Below, one piece after another: positions 5,129 to 6,512 of a stretch of 6,512 nt of DNA. Every line of letters starts with the position of its first letter. The first letter of the stretch is position 1. Location of the stretch: positions 1 through 6,512 of the forward strand of contig DAOVUU010000143.1 in the NCBI GenBank assembly GCA_030632405.1, written 5' to 3'. Source of the stretch: Desulfobulbaceae bacterium (lineage in GTDB: Bacteria; Desulfobacterota; Desulfobulbia; Desulfobulbales; Desulfocapsaceae). The notes beneath the pieces were generated by a model. That model made no database searches, had not been told where the DNA came from, and saw only the letters and a list, made by a program, of their open reading frames with translations. Position numbers and translations under genes: made by a program.

Positions 5129-6512
5129 TTACTTCTGCTCAACTGTCACTCTCACCGCCCAAATCAGGAAAAGCACCGGAGCACCCATTATCGCAGTTAA
5201 CAGAAAAAAGTTCTCATACCCGATATTGGAAACCATTGTCCCTGAATATCCACCTATCAGCTTAGGCAGTAATGTCATTATTGAGCTGAAAATTGCATAT
5301 TGAACAGCAGTAAAAGAGATATTGGTAAGACTTGATAAAAAAGCGACAAAAGCGGTGGTGGCAATACCAGCCGAAAGATTATCAGCGCCAATAACAACTG
5401 CCAGCATGGTTACATCGGCTCCAGCTTTTGCGAGCAACATAAAGAGTAGATTCGTTGCAGCAGATAGAAATGCACCGAGAAATAAAATACTGTTTACTCC
5501 AAATCTCACGGTGAGAATCCCTCCAAGAAAACCACCTGCAAGTATCATTGCCAGACCAAATGATTTTGTCACCCCTGCAATAATATTTTTGGTAAATCCC
5601 ATATCCAGGTAAAAGACATTGGCTACTACCCCTAACACAATGTCAGATAATCGATAAAACCCTACAAGCAGCAACAGTAAGAGTGCAGCTTTGCCACTAT
5701 ATCGCAAAAAAAACTCCCGGACCGGATCGAGATATGTCCGGTTCACCATCTCTTTATTGACGAAACCACCGCGCACAATCAGAAAGGCCATGCAGACTCC
5801 AGTACCGACTGCTACCAGGAATCGAAATAATTCAAAAAGAAATTTACCGAGTGGATCGTCTAAAATTGCGACTGTTGTAAAGGAGTTTTTGAGGGTATCA
5901 AAGAATGTACCTAGATAAAAAAAAGTTACTGCAAATACAGAGACACTTGCAAGAAAAAGAACAACAAACCGCACATATTCAATAATAGAATAGGTATAGC
6001 TGGTTGTTTTCCCGTTTGATTGAGGTTCATCAACAATCAGAGTAGTTATTACTCCGCAAAGCATCACCGCGGCCATCGCCCAATAGGTCATCTGCCACGC
6101 CTGAAAACTGTATGAGCCACGGCTTGTTCCAAGATATCCTGCCAAAAAGAGTGATCCCGCCCCGGCGACAAGCATTCCTCCGCGATATCCGGCAATATAC
6201 ATTGATGCCAGCAATGCCTGCATTGATTCTTCAGCACATTCAATCCTATAGGCATCTATCACTATATCCTGTGTAGCGGATGAAAAACCGAGCAATACCG
6301 CAGCAAACGCCATTACCACAATATGATTAGTGCCTGTTGCCGGATCGATGAGCCCCATCCAGATTATTGCAGCAATAATCATAAACTGTGATAACAACAT
6401 CCATGCTCTTCTCCGCCCAAATATTCGCGTAACAACGGGAAGAGGCAGAAGGTCTACAAGCGGTGCCCATAGAAACTTGAATGAGTACCCCAAAGCCGCC
6501 CAGCTAAAGAAG
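5129..6512 (-). CDS. AmpG-like MFS muropeptide permease, 5' end outside window
   Basis: Inner-membrane transporter of the AmpG branch of the MFS, which imports anhydro-muropeptides for cell-wall recycling. The frame stays open to the right edge; before LGYSFKF it reads FFSWAA, so the protein starts beyond 6512. At least 460 aa are visible. Counting from the L of LGYSFKF as residue 1, AmpG-type signatures are KFLWAPLVD (6-14), FGRRRAW (25-31), SSATQDIVIDAYRIE (71-85), GYRGGMLV (102-109), and a C-terminal DNLSAGIATTAFVAFLSSL (371-389) with FTAVQYAIFSS (394-404), all close to E. coli AmpG as remembered. A long polar loop lies near 155-170 and another near 199-215. The usual length is about 490 aa, so only some 30-60 residues should be missing. 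No beta-lactamase or recycling gene is adjacent in view, so the substrate is inferred from family only. Confidence 0.87.
   Translation of the reverse strand, partial: FFSWAALGYSFKFLWAPLVDLLPLPVVTRIFGRRRAWMLLSQFMIIAAIIWMGLIDPATGTNHIVVMAFAAVLLGFSSATQDIVIDAYRIECAEESMQALLASMYIAGYRGGMLVAGAGSLFLAGYLGTSRGSYSFQAWQMTYWAMAAVMLCGVITTLIVDEPQSNGKTTSYTYSIIEYVRFVVLFLASVSVFAVTFFYLGTFFDTLKNSFTTVAILDDPLGKFLFELFRFLVAVGTGVCMAFLIVRGGFVNKEMVNRTYLDPVREFFLRYSGKAALLLLLLVGFYRLSDIVLGVVANVFYLDMGFTKNIIAGVTKSFGLAMILAGGFLGGILTVRFGVNSILFLGAFLSAATNLLFMLLAKAGADVTMLAVVIGADNLSAGIATTAFVAFLSSLTNISFTAVQYAIFSSIMTLLPKLIGGYSGTMVSNIGYENFFLLTAIMGAPVLFLIWAVRVTVEQK

Overview
The window looks like chromosomal DNA of a moderate-GC Gram-negative bacterium. 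The best guess is a Desulfobacterota (former deltaproteobacterial) sulfate reducer or a relative. This rests on the protein mix (NikR, a PHP phosphatase with an HGGHSG motif, a HisM/GlnP-type permease, an AmpG-like permease) and on dispersed palindromic repeats ending in CCATCAA. The lineage is an inference. There is no rRNA, tRNA, CRISPR array, transposase or phage gene.

Left part (1-2460, + strand). The window opens inside a palindromic repeat element (about 1-100). A polar amino-acid ABC permease gene (165-1085) and an MFS transporter gene (1096-2460) follow, ten bases apart and almost certainly in one transcript. The substrate-binding protein and ATPase of the ABC system are not in view. 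The permease start is uncertain.

Middle (2461-4020, + strand). nikR, with all four expected nickel ligands, is followed after one base by a PHP-family histidinol-phosphatase-like gene, so the two are probably translationally coupled. Next come a candidate 33-codon small ORF, whose strong ribosome site lies in a small hairpin, and a good intrinsic terminator (3983-4016) that closes the unit.

Right part (4021-6512). A 103-aa protein of unknown family (4089-4400, +) ends inside a second repeat element (4397-4490). That element carries terminal inverted repeats and an internal hairpin, and it separates the + strand genes from two - strand genes. These are a PPOX-like flavin-binding-fold protein (4503-4925) and an AmpG-like muropeptide permease (5129-6512) that runs off the right edge without its start.

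The two repeat elements share an 18-bp end (17/18 identical, inverted) about 4.3 kb apart. The genes are mostly ordinary housekeeping and transport functions. The points most worth a second look are the nikR-PHP pairing without a nickel transporter, the small ORF before the terminator, the unknown 103-aa protein, and the repeat family. I see no clear new defence or mobile system.
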